From positions 248,001 to 312,000 of the forward strand of contig BQIX01000001.1 in NCBI GenBank assembly GCA_021604145.1: 64,000 bases of DNA. Reading direction: 5' to 3'. Numbering within the stretch: the first letter of the stretch is position 1; each line of letters begins with the position of its first letter. Shown here one piece after another: positions 45,040 through 53,860 of this stretch. The notes beneath the pieces were generated by a model. The model saw only the letters and a program-made list of their open reading frames with translations. It ran no database searches and had not been told where the DNA came from. The position numbers and the translations under genes are program-made. The stretch is from Nitrospirales bacterium. Lineage in GTDB: Bacteria; Nitrospirota; Nitrospiria; Nitrospirales; UBA8639.

Positions 45040-46452
45040 TCACGACGCTGCGGCAGCAGTACTCTTTGGTTGTTCCACAGCCTTCTCCCATGCATCGATC
45101 CCACCAACAAGGTCCATGACATTAGTAATTCCGTGTTTTTCCAAGAGACTCGCCGCAATGGAAGAGCGATAGCCTGAAGCACAATGCACGACGATTTGTC
45201 GGTCTCGAGTCACTTCATCGAGACGTTCTTCTAGACGATTCACCGGAATATTTACACTGTGACCAATTTGTTTTTCTTTCCATTCCTCTTCTTTACGCAC
45301 ATCAAGTATAAGTGGGGGTTCGACCGTTTGTAGTTCCTCTGCTACTGTCTGGGCCGTGATACGAGCCGTGCGACCCACGAGATCAGAGCGATGACCCAAG
45401 GCTTCCATTCCCTGGTCTAGATACCCTTCGACCTGATCAAAGCCAATTCGCCCTAACCGCATCGCGGCTTCTGATTCACGGCCAGGCTCGGCAATGATTA
45501 CTATCGATTTTTTTTGAGAAAGAATCGTACCCGCCCAAGTTGCAAATTTCCCCCCGAGTCCAATATTCACACTTCCCACGAGATGCCCTCCGGCAAAATC
45601 GGCAGGATCGCGGACATCCACCACTTGAGCCCCCCGGCCCATTAATCTAAGAACTTTGTCGAGCGGTAAGGGATTCAGTTCTTGTTTCAACACTTGCTCG
45701 AGGGTGGCACGTTCACTTTTGTTCAGCTTGGCATCATAACTAAAATACTTTGGTGCCTCTGGTTGGTTTGCCGTCACTATTTTGATGAATTCTTCTTTCT
45801 TCATCGGCTGTAGGGCATAGTTGTATTTGCGTTGTGTCTCCATGGTAGAAAAGGTTTCCGTACTCAGGTTTTTCCCACACATAGACCCGGCTCCATGAGC
45901 GGGGTAGACGAGCGTTTCGTTCGGCAGAGGAAGAAGTTTGTTCTGCAAAGAATCATAGAGCATGCCAGCCAGCTCATCGGCACTGACGCCAACAGATGCC
46001 ATGAGGTCAGGACGTCCCACATCACCAATAAACAATGTATCCCCTGTAAGTACCGCGTGGGGAGTGGTCTCACTCTTTTTCAGATCGTAGACGAGGATAG
46101 AAATCCCTTCAGGCGTATGCCCTGGGGTTTCGAGCACTTGGAGGCGGACTTTTCCGAACTCCACCTTTTCGCCATCCTTGAATGATCGGAAGGGGAAGTC
46201 AGCCTGGGCTTTGGCACCTAAACAAATCTCGGCTCCCACCCGATCTCGCAACTCAAGATGTCCAGCCACAAAATCGGCATGAAAGTGCGTAAGAAAGACA
46301 TATTGGATTTTTAATTTTTGGTCTTCAGCGTCCTTGAGATACTGGTCGATGTCGCGTTGTGGATCAACGATGGCCGCGGTTTGTGTTTCCTCATCTCCGA
46401 TCAAATACGACGCATGAGCTAAGCATCCTAAATAATATTGTTTGAAAATCAT
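45040..46452 (-). CDS. Persulfide dioxygenase-like metallo-beta-lactamase fused to two rhodanese domains
   Basis: A 470-residue paralogue of the 11535-12962 protein, from MIFKQYYLGCLAHASYLIGD on. The metal site includes THFHADFVAGHLEL and GDVGRPDL. The first rhodanese domain (QVVDVRDPADFAGGHL) has IIAEPGRES in place of the catalytic Cys loop. The second keeps the active loop HCASGYRSS. AAGGAGG precedes ATG by six bases. It is divergent from the small membrane protein, SQR and TauE genes, so the sulfide-handling genes sit back to back. Confidence 0.95.
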   Translation of the reverse strand: MIFKQYYLGCLAHASYLIGDEETQTAAIVDPQRDIDQYLKDAEDQKLKIQYVFLTHFHADFVAGHLELRDRVGAEICLGAKAQADFPFRSFKDGEKVEFGKVRLQVLETPGHTPEGISILVYDLKKSETTPHAVLTGDTLFIGDVGRPDLMASVGVSADELAGMLYDSLQNKLLPLPNETLVYPAHGAGSMCGKNLSTETFSTMETQRKYNYALQPMKKEEFIKIVTANQPEAPKYFSYDAKLNKSERATLEQVLKQELNPLPLDKVLRLMGRGAQVVDVRDPADFAGGHLVGSVNIGLGGKFATWAGTILSQKKSIVIIAEPGRESEAAMRLGRIGFDQVEGYLDQGMEALGHRSDLVGRTARITAQTVAEELQTVEPPLILDVRKEEEWKEKQIGHSVNIPVNRLEERLDEVTRDRQIVVHCASGYRSSIAASLLEKHGITNVMDLVGGIDAWEKAVEQPKSTAAAAS

Positions 46453-46953
46453 GTTGTCCTCCTTCCCTCTCCAGTACGATTGTTCATGTCGCTGTTAGAG
46501 AAATCATGGTTGAATGAGTGCAGCATACTTCTTCTTGCAATCAACTCTTCTGCAATACAGGTGCCGTGACGCAGAATTCGTGTTTGCGGTGAAAGAGATA
46601 TAGACCAATGCCCATTCCTTCAATGAGGTGTTTTCTAGGAGACGCAAAGCTCAGTACAGTTCAATTGTGGAAAAAGTCCTCGCTAGGGAGGCGTTGGGGT
46701 GAAGCAAATTGCTACATAAGTGTGAGCGACGCCTCATAAACCCGTGATCTTTCTGAATGGTGCAAGTTTCTTGAGGAGTAGTCTATCTCTTTAGGCTTCT
46801 CACTCCCTTAATGTTGATCAAGGTGCACACGTTGCTGCTCTGGCATCATGCTTGCTCATCTACCGTTCAAGTAGCCGCGCCGTGAGTCAAAGCGAGGCAA
46901 AGATGGAAAGATGTGAAGGCTTTATTTCAAGAACAATCTAAAAGGAGAACGCC
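46453..46953. other. Divergent intergenic region, no gene recognised
   Basis: Five hundred bases between the persulfide dioxygenase-rhodanese gene (minus) and the small membrane protein gene (plus). I see no coding frame, hairpin or palindromic operator. Promoters for both sulfide-handling directions are expected here. Confidence 0.4.
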
Positions 46954-47115
46954 ATGAACAACGTCGCGTTTTATTTTTTACTTGTATCCATGATCTTGAA
47001 CTTTATTGTGGTGGCCTATCAGATCAATAAAAAGCATTCGGCGATCGTCGTGTCATGTACAGGGCTTGCGATCGTGATGCAGGCCATGACCATGCGCTAT
47101 GTCGCGATTTCTTAG
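46954..47115 (+). CDS. 53-residue two-span membrane protein
   Basis: A small protein with two hydrophobic segments: MNNVAFYFLLVSMILNFIVV, a short basic loop (QINKKHS), then AIVVSCTGLAIVMQAMTM. The ribosome site AAAGGAGA with six bases to the ATG is ideal. It heads the plus-strand run that leads to the SQR and TauE genes, 261 bases ahead of SQR. No family is recognised; it could be a small partner of a membrane sulfide-oxidising complex, which is only an inference from position. Confidence 0.75.
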   Translation: MNNVAFYFLLVSMILNFIVVAYQINKKHSAIVVSCTGLAIVMQAMTMRYVAIS

Positions 47116-47376
47116 ATTAGATGACACGGCACGATTCAGATTGCGAGAGAATGAGCCCACGGGTAGTGGTGTGGGTCTCTATGGACAAAGTGTTGAAGGG
47201 TAAGTGTGGATGCCATGCTCTCTGAGCAACTAATTGATAAGTAGCTGTTGTGGGGAATGGCAGTGTGTGCACATGGCTCGTATCGATCAGATATTTACCC
47301 AATGCAGTTGGAGGGGAGTTTTGCTTTTTCACGAAGCGGTTTAGGGAGCTAACAGCATGACAGAGACGGGACCAAG

Positions 47377-48615
47377 ATGATTCACTCGACTAAAGAAAAG
47401 ACCAATTTCTTTGCTGATATCTCCAGAATGCGTCATTACCAAGTGGTGATCGTTGGAGGAGGTGCGGCTGGTGTTTCTGTGGCCGCTCGTCTTTGCCGAA
47501 TACTCGAATTCGGAAGCGTGGCTGTCGTGGAGCCATCTACCGTGCATCACTATCAGCCGTTGTGGACGCTCGTGGGAGGCGGCATCTATCCCCGGGAGTT
47601 CAGTGAACGTCGTGAAGCTTCAGTAATTCCAGAAAAGGCAGAGTGGCTCCATGAGACGGTGGCAGGTATTGATCCCAAGAAAAACGAAGTTTTCGTGCAG
47701 AGTGGCTTACGGCTTCGCTATGACTATCTCGTGGTCTGTCCTGGCATGCAACTCGACTGGGAGAAGATCGAAGGCCTTAAAGGCAACATCGGGAAATTTG
47801 GCATTTGCAGCAACTATAGTTACGAAACGGTGCAACACACCTGGCCGACGATCGAGGGGTTTAAAAGCGGAAAAGCGCTCTTCACACACCCCAAGACGCC
47901 GATCAAATGTGGTGGGGCTCCGCAAAAAATCATGTACTTAGCCGAATCCACTTTTCGTGATCGCGCGATCCGCCAAAAGGCCGAAATCCATTTTGTCAGT
48001 GGGATGGCAGACAGCTTTACTGCGCCTCATTACGCCAAGGTCCTTGACCAAGTCATGCGGGATCGCGGCATTACGGCACACTACCATCGTAATCTCATGG
48101 CTATTCGTCCCGAAGAGCGTATCGCAGTGTTTGAACGGCTGGACCGGCCCGGTGAATATGAGGAGTTCGACTATACGCTTCTTCACGTGACGCCACCGAT
48201 GAGTGCACCTGATTTTATCAAGCAGAGTCGACTTGCCAATGATGCTGGCTGGGTAGACGTCGACAAGCATACCCTTCAGCATTCTACGTATCCGAATGTG
48301 TTCAGTCTGGGTGATGCCAGTAGTCTGCCTACCTCGAAAACCGCAGCAGCGATCCGCCGTCAGGCCCCAGTATTAGTTGAGAATCTCTTGAGTGTCATTA
48401 AGCGGAAGGAGCCTCACGTCCATTACGACGGGTACACGTCGTGTCCAATTGTCACTGACTATGGAAAGCTCATCTTAGCCGAGTTTGCTTACGACAAGAA
48501 TCCCTGCGAGACTTTTCCGTTCGATCAGTCAAAAGAGCGGCTGAGCATGTACCTGCTCAAGAAACATGTGCTACCGCCGTTATATTGGCATGGCATGCTC
48601 AAGGGCCGTGTCTGA
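47377..48615 (+). CDS. sqr: Sulfide:quinone oxidoreductase, type II (SQR)
   Basis: A 412-residue FAD enzyme that oxidises sulfide and passes electrons to the quinone pool. The FAD site is VVIVGGGAAGVSVAARL (about residues 23-39), and a second flavin motif is YPNVFSLGDASSLPTSKTAA. The two redox cysteines of the human-type enzyme are present: Cys178 in PIKCGGAPQK and Cys356 in TSCPIVTDYG. The C-terminus has an amphipathic, membrane-facing tail. The start ATG 47377 has no clear ribosome site; ATG 47428 (MRHYQVV) is the alternative. It is followed by a TauE-type exporter. Confidence 0.94.
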   Translation: MIHSTKEKTNFFADISRMRHYQVVIVGGGAAGVSVAARLCRILEFGSVAVVEPSTVHHYQPLWTLVGGGIYPREFSERREASVIPEKAEWLHETVAGIDPKKNEVFVQSGLRLRYDYLVVCPGMQLDWEKIEGLKGNIGKFGICSNYSYETVQHTWPTIEGFKSGKALFTHPKTPIKCGGAPQKIMYLAESTFRDRAIRQKAEIHFVSGMADSFTAPHYAKVLDQVMRDRGITAHYHRNLMAIRPEERIAVFERLDRPGEYEEFDYTLLHVTPPMSAPDFIKQSRLANDAGWVDVDKHTLQHSTYPNVFSLGDASSLPTSKTAAAIRRQAPVLVENLLSVIKRKEPHVHYDGYTSCPIVTDYGKLILAEFAYDKNPCETFPFDQSKERLSMYLLKKHVLPPLYWHGMLKGRV

Positions 48616-48649
48616 GTTTACACACCGAGATGAAAAATCGAGGTGACTG

Positions 48650-49399
48650 TTGTTTCTGGCTTTCACAGGAGCCCTAGCTATTGGTCTGAGCCTTGGACTG
48701 ATGGGGTCGGGTGGGTCGATTTTGACTGTCCCCATCCTGGTCTATCTCGTAGGCCAAGATGAGAAGATTGCGATAGCCGGCTCTCTTTTTATCGTTGGCT
48801 GTATCGCCGCGGTTGGTGGGCTCCAGAGCGCCGTTCAGAAGAATGTCCACTGGCACAGTGTCCTCTGGTTTGGGCTACCCGGAATGGTTGGTGCGTGGCT
48901 GGGAGCACAGCTATCCATCTTTGTCTCGGGTAGAGTGCAGCTCTTATTGTTCGTGTTTGTGATGCTAGCGGCGGGTGTGTTCATGCTGAGGCCCACTCAG
49001 TTCAAGCCTGACACACATCAGCGTACCGTCTGGAAAGTTGCGCTGGACGGTCTCCTTGTGGGCATGTTGACGGGGCTTGTTGGTGTTGGTGGCGGATTTC
49101 TGATTGTGCCGGCCCTGGTCCTTCTTGGTGGGTTGCCCATGCACCTTGCAATTGGCAGCAGCTTGATCATCATCGCGCTCAAGTCATTCAGCGGGTTTGC
49201 CAAATATCTCGAGGTGCTGAGTCATCACGAGCAAACGCTGGACTGGACGATCTTAGGAACGTTCGTCGGCCTCGGCATAGTCGGCACGGTGTTCGGTGGT
49301 GTGATCGCCAGCCGCTTGCCCCAGAATTTCTTACAGAAAATGTTTGCGGGGCTCCTGTTTCTCATGAGCGCAGCGATGCTCGGGGCCATGGTGCTGTAG
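48650..49399 (+). CDS. TauE/SafE family anion exporter
   Basis: A 249-residue inner-membrane protein with about eight hydrophobic helices. The paired TauE/SafE motifs are GLSLGLMGSGGSILTVPILV in the first half and GMLTGLVGVGGGFLIVPALV in the second. Members export sulfite, sulfoacetate or related anions. TTG 48650 behind GAGGTGA is the likely start, 34 bases after SQR. Its place after SQR and close to a persulfide dioxygenase suggests it removes the sulfite made there. Confidence 0.93.
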   Translation: MFLAFTGALAIGLSLGLMGSGGSILTVPILVYLVGQDEKIAIAGSLFIVGCIAAVGGLQSAVQKNVHWHSVLWFGLPGMVGAWLGAQLSIFVSGRVQLLLFVFVMLAAGVFMLRPTQFKPDTHQRTVWKVALDGLLVGMLTGLVGVGGGFLIVPALVLLGGLPMHLAIGSSLIIIALKSFSGFAKYLEVLSHHEQTLDWTILGTFVGLGIVGTVFGGVIASRLPQNFLQKMFAGLLFLMSAAMLGAMVL

Positions 49400-49745
49400 A
49401 TGAATCTAAACGACAAGAGTCTTAGTCTGTATATGAGCGTGTTATTCTGTTGATCAAGACATAACATGTGTGTGTGGGAGCGTACGTGGAAAACGCTATA
49501 CTGTACAGTCGACGGCAATTTGGATTGACTGTTCTCAGACCATTGGAGAATTGATGGTTTTCGAAGTTTAATCGGAAAGGATGGAGGTAAAGATGAGAAC
49601 GATTCTTCAACCCCGTAATCATATGTTTTGGGTGTTGAGTGAAAACGGAGATTGAGCTAAGGAATTGTCAAAAACAGAATGGGCGTGTCCCTCCTTGATG
49701 GGCGCAGAGGCTTCCAGCAATGTGTTCGGCCTGTGATTCGAATTG
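49400..49745. other. Intergenic stretch with a possible micro-gene
   Basis: A 20-residue frame (MRTILQPRNHMFWVLSENGD, 49593-49655) is preceded by a very good ribosome site, GGAGG with five bases to ATG, but nothing else supports it. A perfect 10-base palindrome, ACTGTACAGT, lies near 49500. No other gene is seen. Confidence 0.3.
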
Positions 49746-50177
49746 TTAGCATTTCCATTCCAATCCTAATCCAAGTTTGACCCAAGCCTGGAGCAGGTCA
49801 TGTCTTGTAATACATCCAATCGTCACACCGCCCTTTTCAACCGGAAGGTTCAAGAATCGACTTTTCTCCATAATTTTCACGGCTTCACCGATGGTCGTGT
49901 AGGCTGTCACGGGTACACGGTCTTTGACCATCAGATCTGCAGCGGTAACCCGATTGAGGTCCTTCCCGTCTGCGAGGGCTTGCAGTATATTAAATTCACT
50001 GATAAACCCAACAAATTTTCCCTTCTGATCCACGACTGGCGCTCCAGGCGCGTGGTTCGAGAGTAATAACACGGCGATGGCCAAACCGTTTTGCTCATGT
50101 TGAAAACGCAGCCTATTGCTTCCGACGATTCCTTCTATGGTTGAGTTTTCAGCTGCAGAAATTTTTTCTGAATCCAT
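49746..50177 (-). CDS. CBS-domain pair protein
   Basis: A 143-residue protein with two CBS motifs (GAPVVDQKGKFVGFISEFNI and LNLPVEKGGVTIGCITRHDL). A 35-residue N-terminal region with RLRFQHEQNGLAIAVLLLSN precedes them. It is a close paralogue of the CBS protein at 57037, which shares GAPVVDxxGxFVGFISEF and LNLPVEExGVxxxxITRHDLL. AGGAG precedes the ATG. It probably binds an adenine nucleotide. Confidence 0.93.
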   Translation of the reverse strand: MDSEKISAAENSTIEGIVGSNRLRFQHEQNGLAIAVLLLSNHAPGAPVVDQKGKFVGFISEFNILQALADGKDLNRVTAADLMVKDRVPVTAYTTIGEAVKIMEKSRFLNLPVEKGGVTIGCITRHDLLQAWVKLGLGLEWKC

Positions 50178-50361
50178 CGGACACTCCTTATGTATTGTTC
50201 GTTCTGTTTACGTCACCTACTAAATGCCATGGCATGACTGTGAATTTTCCAGACGTCGAAATATACCATGAAATTTTCACACATGCTTCCCCTTCCTCGG
50301 CTAACTACGGAAGACAGAACAGCCAGTCACAGGTGAGCCGAATCGTTTTTTTTAATGTTAG

Positions 50362-50404
50362 TCGTCTCCATTCTTTACATCAACCATGAAAAGAATGGAG
50401 ACGA
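50362..50404. terminator. Candidate terminator hairpin after the 50418 gene
   Basis: A perfect 15-bp stem (TCGTCTCCATTCTTT and AAAGAATGGAGACGA) with a 13-base loop begins 14 bases after the stop of the minus-strand gene at 50418. On the minus strand there is no U run after it, so it is a candidate by position and stem strength only. Confidence 0.5.
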
Positions 50405-50417
50405 AGAGCCCTTCAGA

Positions 50418-51029
50418 TTATTTTAAGTCTTGTATGCCCACTTGGCTCATGGCATACGTGAGCGTCCCAGTCACTGGCGAGCCGGTGTCGTTCTTTCCAT
50501 GAGCTGCCACGAGCATGGCCGCGACCGTTCCTGCATGGGTGTGAGTCTGTCTGATGCCAGCGCCGGCGACCGATTCATTGGCTTGTTCAATGGCCTGCAG
50601 GGTATGCTTTAAGGCAAAGTCAATAGCTTGCTGAACTTTTCTAGGAGCTTGATTATCTTGCAAGACAATTTCAGCCTGCTCTAAATAAGGAATTAGACCA
50701 GTGCCGTCTCCAGGATTTCCCACCTTTTCTTGGAAAGGGTCTCGAAATCCCTCGAAATACGCCGGACTTTTTGAGCCCCCTAAAATGTTCACTGCGCGTT
50801 GCATATGCGTCCGAACCCAGGCACTGCCTTTTCGATGAGGTCCCAGTGCCTCCTCTGCTTCGGTGAGAGCAAGCTCCATTTGAGTATGCGCCTTTTCGAT
50901 TAACGGCTTCACCTTGGCTTTCCAGTCGTCCGTTGCCAAAGATGGCCCTGCCAGACTCAATGTGAATGCGACGACCATCATACCGATGCCCCATTTTGAA
51001 CCCGTCCGTTCTTTGCCTGCGTGAGCCAT
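50418..51029 (-). CDS. Exported helical protein, unknown function
   Basis: A 203-residue exported protein. The signal peptide (GIGMMVVAFTLSLAGPSLA) is cleaved near TDDWKAK. The mature part looks all-helical, with a His- and Glu-containing stretch (KAHTQMELALTEAEEALGPH) that resembles four-helix metal-binding proteins, and a second half (QQAIDFALKHTLQAIEQANE). I do not recognise the family; metal binding is a guess. ATG 51029 follows AAGGAGAG. A frame open further upstream has no ribosome site. Confidence 0.8.
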   Translation of the reverse strand: MAHAGKERTGSKWGIGMMVVAFTLSLAGPSLATDDWKAKVKPLIEKAHTQMELALTEAEEALGPHRKGSAWVRTHMQRAVNILGGSKSPAYFEGFRDPFQEKVGNPGDGTGLIPYLEQAEIVLQDNQAPRKVQQAIDFALKHTLQAIEQANESVAGAGIRQTHTHAGTVAAMLVAAHGKNDTGSPVTGTLTYAMSQVGIQDLK

Positions 51030-51113
51030 GTCACTCTCCTTGTTGTGGTAAATGAATACTGTTAATGAATGTTCAAACATTTGAACAGTGAACACGTTAT
51101 TTTCGTCATTCTC

Positions 51114-51590
51114 TTATTGAGCAAGGTGCCTCAGATAATGAATGAGCTGCCAGATTTGCTTATCCGGCATCCCCGGAAAGGCCATCATGCCTGTACCGGG
51201 TGAGCCATTCTTGATAATCCAGAACATCTGTCCATCAGAAATATCCTTCATGGTCTTTCCGCAAGTAAAGTTCCGAGGGTGTGGATTCAACGCCGCGCCC
51301 ATGGGCCCTTGACCATCACCTTTTTCACCATGACATTGTTTGCAGGCCAACGGTTTCGCTGTTTCCTGATATAAGGTTTCCCCAGCTTTAATGGTCTCCG
51401 CTGAAGCAGGGATGGGGGTTGTCATCGTGAGAAATGTTTCTGGAGCCCGTTTGGTATTTCGTGGTTGTGGGCAGACCCCCTGATCCATGGCCAAGCTCAC
51501 AGTGGACCAGCTGAACAAAAGCAACGTACATATCAATACGAAGAGCATGTTCTGTCTGTGTCGCTTTGCGAGACTGTGTGATCGGCCCAT
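51114..51590 (-). CDS. Exported mono-haem cytochrome c
   Basis: A cytochrome c of about 158 residues. The signal peptide is NMLFVLICTLLLFSWSTVSL, CKQCH is at 83-87 followed by GEKGDGQGPMGAAL, and the axial Met is probably in GSPGTGMMAFPGMP. The long linker before the haem site contains DQGVCPQPRNTKRAP. AAAGGA before the paired ATG codons at 51590 and 51593 supports this start over an upstream ATG. It resembles the cytochrome at 58117 in its GSPGTxM motif. Confidence 0.9.
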   Translation of the reverse strand: MGRSHSLAKRHRQNMLFVLICTLLLFSWSTVSLAMDQGVCPQPRNTKRAPETFLTMTTPIPASAETIKAGETLYQETAKPLACKQCHGEKGDGQGPMGAALNPHPRNFTCGKTMKDISDGQMFWIIKNGSPGTGMMAFPGMPDKQIWQLIHYLRHLAQ

Positions 51591-51676
51591 CATGAATCCT
51601 TTGTTAGTTGAGATGATGCTTTTCACCAACTCATGCAATGAATAAAAACTCCCACTATGAGTAGTGATGAAATGTC

Positions 51677-52123
51677 TTACAAGCGACTGTTCTCTCGTTG
51701 TTCTAATCCCTTTGCAACTGCGGTTAGCAGTTTTTCCTTTTCTACAGGTTTGGCAAGATAATCCACTATTCCTTGTTTCATTAAATTCGTCGCAGTCTCT
51801 ATGTCCGGATGCCCGGTGAGTACAACTATAGGTTTACGAGGAAATTCTTTTTGGAAAAACTGAATGGCATCCAGTCCGTTAAGCTTAGGCATGCGAATGT
51901 CGGTGATAATGAGATCAAGAACCAACGGGTTTTCGCCACTCTTGACTTGTTGAATAGCTTTTTCACCATCTTCTGCTTCGATCACCGTATATCCGGATTT
52001 TTCTAGGATCATACGCACGACCGTCCGCACATCTGGTTCATCATCAACGATGAGCACGAGACCTTCAGACACTTTCCCACTAAACATTCCCGCAGATTTT
52101 GGTGGTGCAGAAACTTCTAACAT
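51677..52123 (-). CDS. Stand-alone response regulator receiver protein
   Basis: A 148-residue protein with a 20-residue leader and a single receiver domain: LVLIVDDEPDVRTVVRMILE, Asp75 in LIITDIRMPKLNG, Thr in VVLTGHPD and Lys in YLAKPVEKEKLL. The pattern is closest to NtrC/AtoC-type receivers, but the ATPase and DNA-binding parts are absent. A partner kinase is not next to it; the eight-PAS kinase pairs better with NarL regulators. The half-site ACTAGGGGTT lies about 255 bases upstream (52379-52388), too incomplete to call. Confidence 0.93.
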   Translation of the reverse strand: MLEVSAPPKSAGMFSGKVSEGLVLIVDDEPDVRTVVRMILEKSGYTVIEAEDGEKAIQQVKSGENPLVLDLIITDIRMPKLNGLDAIQFFQKEFPRKPIVVLTGHPDIETATNLMKQGIVDYLAKPVEKEKLLTAVAKGLEQRENSRL

Positions 52124-52452
52124 ATTGTCCCCCTGTGAAAATTAAATGGTGGTAAACATATCATGTCTGGCAATTACGCAATCACTATGCCACTACGTTT
52201 AAGAGATCATGGGGATGATGTTTTCATAGATATCAACATTGTAGACAGCCATGCTCATAACAAGAGCAAGAAACGATGTTAAACTGTTAGCTTGGAATGT
52301 AAAGTGTTTACTTAACAGATATTCTCCCTCCTGGTGCTTGGCCGCCCCTTGCCTCTTTCTTTCACCCTGCCGCCCGGCACTAGGGGTTCTCAGTAGGGCT
52401 AAAAGCCATCCTATCAAAAACGTGTGAATCTCCCTTCTTGCGTATCGACCCG
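52124..52452. other. Intergenic stretch, no gene recognised
   Basis: A minus-strand frame (52199-52486) overlaps the end of the cytochrome c'-like gene and has no ribosome site or family features. An operator half-site (ACTAGGGGTT) lies at 52379-52388 without its partner. Nothing else is recognised. Confidence 0.4.
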
Positions 52453-52998
52453 TTAGCGTTGATAGGTTCGATGACATACCACACATGCACGCAATGTTCG
52501 CTCCAAGTGCGGGAGAATTTCTTTCAGATCGTGTGAAGGCATGGCTTGTGCTAGTTCTTCAGCTGCTTCATGATGAGCCATCGCCAGGTCATGGTACGCC
52601 AGAGGAAAATTTTCAGGCTGTTGCCGACGCATGGCTTCACGATGTTTGGCGAAGCCTAGTTGGTTCCTTGTGATATCTTCTGCCTTGGAGAAATTACTCT
52701 GTGCCAACGCGCTCACAATTTCATGGATGGATTCTAAATGTTCAAGCATGACGGCCCGATGTGCCTTTTCAGCTGACGGGCTAAGATTGAATGCTGATCG
52801 ATTATTTTGCAGGGATTCCCCAACGCTGGCATGTCCGTTACTCATGTGGGTGCCATCATGTGTTCCTGGTTGATGGGAACAACCAAGCATGACTATGCAC
52901 CAGACGAGGAACGAACCTGACAGTCTCGTGAAGACTGTATACTTATTTGTTTTTCGTTTGAGAAGTGAGGACATCATATGGTTGTTCAAGATCTTCAT
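52453..52998 (-). CDS. Cytochrome c'-like lipoprotein
   Basis: A 181-residue exported protein. A hydrophobic leader ends in a lipobox (IVMLGC near residue 40), followed by a His-rich linker (HDGTHMSNGHASVGES). The rest is helical, with CVVCH at 172-176 only ten residues from the C-terminus. A haem motif at the end of a four-helix bundle is characteristic of cytochrome c'. Members bind NO or act in stress. The N-terminus before the leader is long, and a start at 52977 (MMSSLLKRK) is possible. Confidence 0.8.
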   Translation of the reverse strand: MKILNNHMMSSLLKRKTNKYTVFTRLSGSFLVWCIVMLGCSHQPGTHDGTHMSNGHASVGESLQNNRSAFNLSPSAEKAHRAVMLEHLESIHEIVSALAQSNFSKAEDITRNQLGFAKHREAMRRQQPENFPLAYHDLAMAHHEAAEELAQAMPSHDLKEILPHLERTLRACVVCHRTYQR

Positions 52999-53124
52999 TA
53001 TTCATTCCAATCAGGTACAGATACATAAAGAAACCAGTGATGACTTCTGTCCTCATCTGTCTCATACAATAGTTTTCGACAGATACTCGACAATGCCTAG
53101 AAGATGAAAGTTGAGTTTTAGAAA

Positions 53125-53589
53125 TTAATAATCGATAACCGTGGTTCCTCCCGCAAAAATTTTTGACATCTTTTCGGGATGGGAAAACTCTGCTCCAGGA
53201 AGAAGGTCGGACTCCTTCACACCCATCTTTTGTAAACAAGGGCGGCACACAATCACTCGACCGGCCGTGTCGATAAATTCTCGAACTTTAGCATTGGCTT
53301 CTTGCAAGTCAGCAGGTGGATTCTCCACACCAACCTTGACTCCCTTGACATCTAAGAAGACCAGGACGTTTTGGGTGTTTTTGCGAAGCTGCGAGGCTAA
53401 CGACATCGCCATGCCTGCGGCGTCCGGATCTACTCTTGAGGGATGAACGACGGTCATTTTCTCCTTCTTCATTTTCATGTGCTTCATATATTTCATTTCG
53501 CCTTCATCTGCCAAGGCCGACGAAAAACCCCCAGAGTAGTTACCCAGAATGATGATCAGTAGAATAAAGTAATTTAGTTTACGCATCAT
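53125..53589 (-). CDS. Exported DsrE-like protein
   Basis: A 154-residue protein with a signal peptide (NYFILLIIILGNYSGGFSSA) and a DsrE/DsrF-type alpha/beta fold. NVLVFLDVKGVKVGVENPPA, AKVREFIDTAGRVIVCRPCL, then QKMGVKESDLLPGAEF match the family, including the Cys pair CRPC that can carry sulfur in related proteins. ATG 53589 follows AAGGGAG by 8 bases; an open frame extends upstream without a site. Exported DsrE proteins are unusual for sulfur relay, so the role is uncertain. It lies just upstream of the cytochrome c'-like gene on the same strand. Confidence 0.85.
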   Translation of the reverse strand: MMRKLNYFILLIIILGNYSGGFSSALADEGEMKYMKHMKMKKEKMTVVHPSRVDPDAAGMAMSLASQLRKNTQNVLVFLDVKGVKVGVENPPADLQEANAKVREFIDTAGRVIVCRPCLQKMGVKESDLLPGAEFSHPEKMSKIFAGGTTVIDY

Positions 53590-53662
53590 GTCAGAATCTC
53601 CCTTTTGAAATCGTGTCACTGTCAATGGCTCTGAGTTGAACACCAAGACTATGGACAATGTA

Positions 53663-53860
53663 TTAGGCCACTGTTAATTGACTGATTGGGCTCGGAGGCT
53701 CAGCACGTTGGCTTTTGACTCGATTCTGGAGAATTTTTGAATTGATACTTTCCCCACAATTCACACAACGCCAAGTGCTTATCCATACCCCCGCGTCGTC
53801 TCCGCGCATATCCAAACAGACGTCAACAACCATCAACCCACCACACCGCTCACAACACAT
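53663..53860 (-). CDS. Zinc-ribbon protein, unknown function
   Basis: A 65-residue protein with CCERCGGLMVVDVCLD and WRCVNCGESINSKILQNR, the same two-pair arrangement as the protein at 38645-38896. ATG 53860 has AAAGGAG seven bases upstream; a TTG two codons earlier is too close to it. The tail is short and neutral. The role is unknown; a stand-alone zinc ribbon could bind nucleic acid or a protein partner. Confidence 0.8.
   Translation of the reverse strand: MCCERCGGLMVVDVCLDMRGDDAGVWISTWRCVNCGESINSKILQNRVKSQRAEPPSPISQLTVA

Noticed and set aside
49497..49506. ACTGTACAGT as a LexA box
   Set aside because: It is a palindrome, but the CTGT and ACAG blocks are too close together for the known LexA spacing, and no SOS gene is next to it.
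52379..52398. ACTAGGGGTTCTCAGTAGGG as another operator copy
   Set aside because: The left half-site matches, but the inverted right half is absent, so it is not counted.
52199..52486. A 95-codon minus-strand frame
   Set aside because: It overlaps the cytochrome c'-like gene end, lacks a ribosome site and reads as low complexity.
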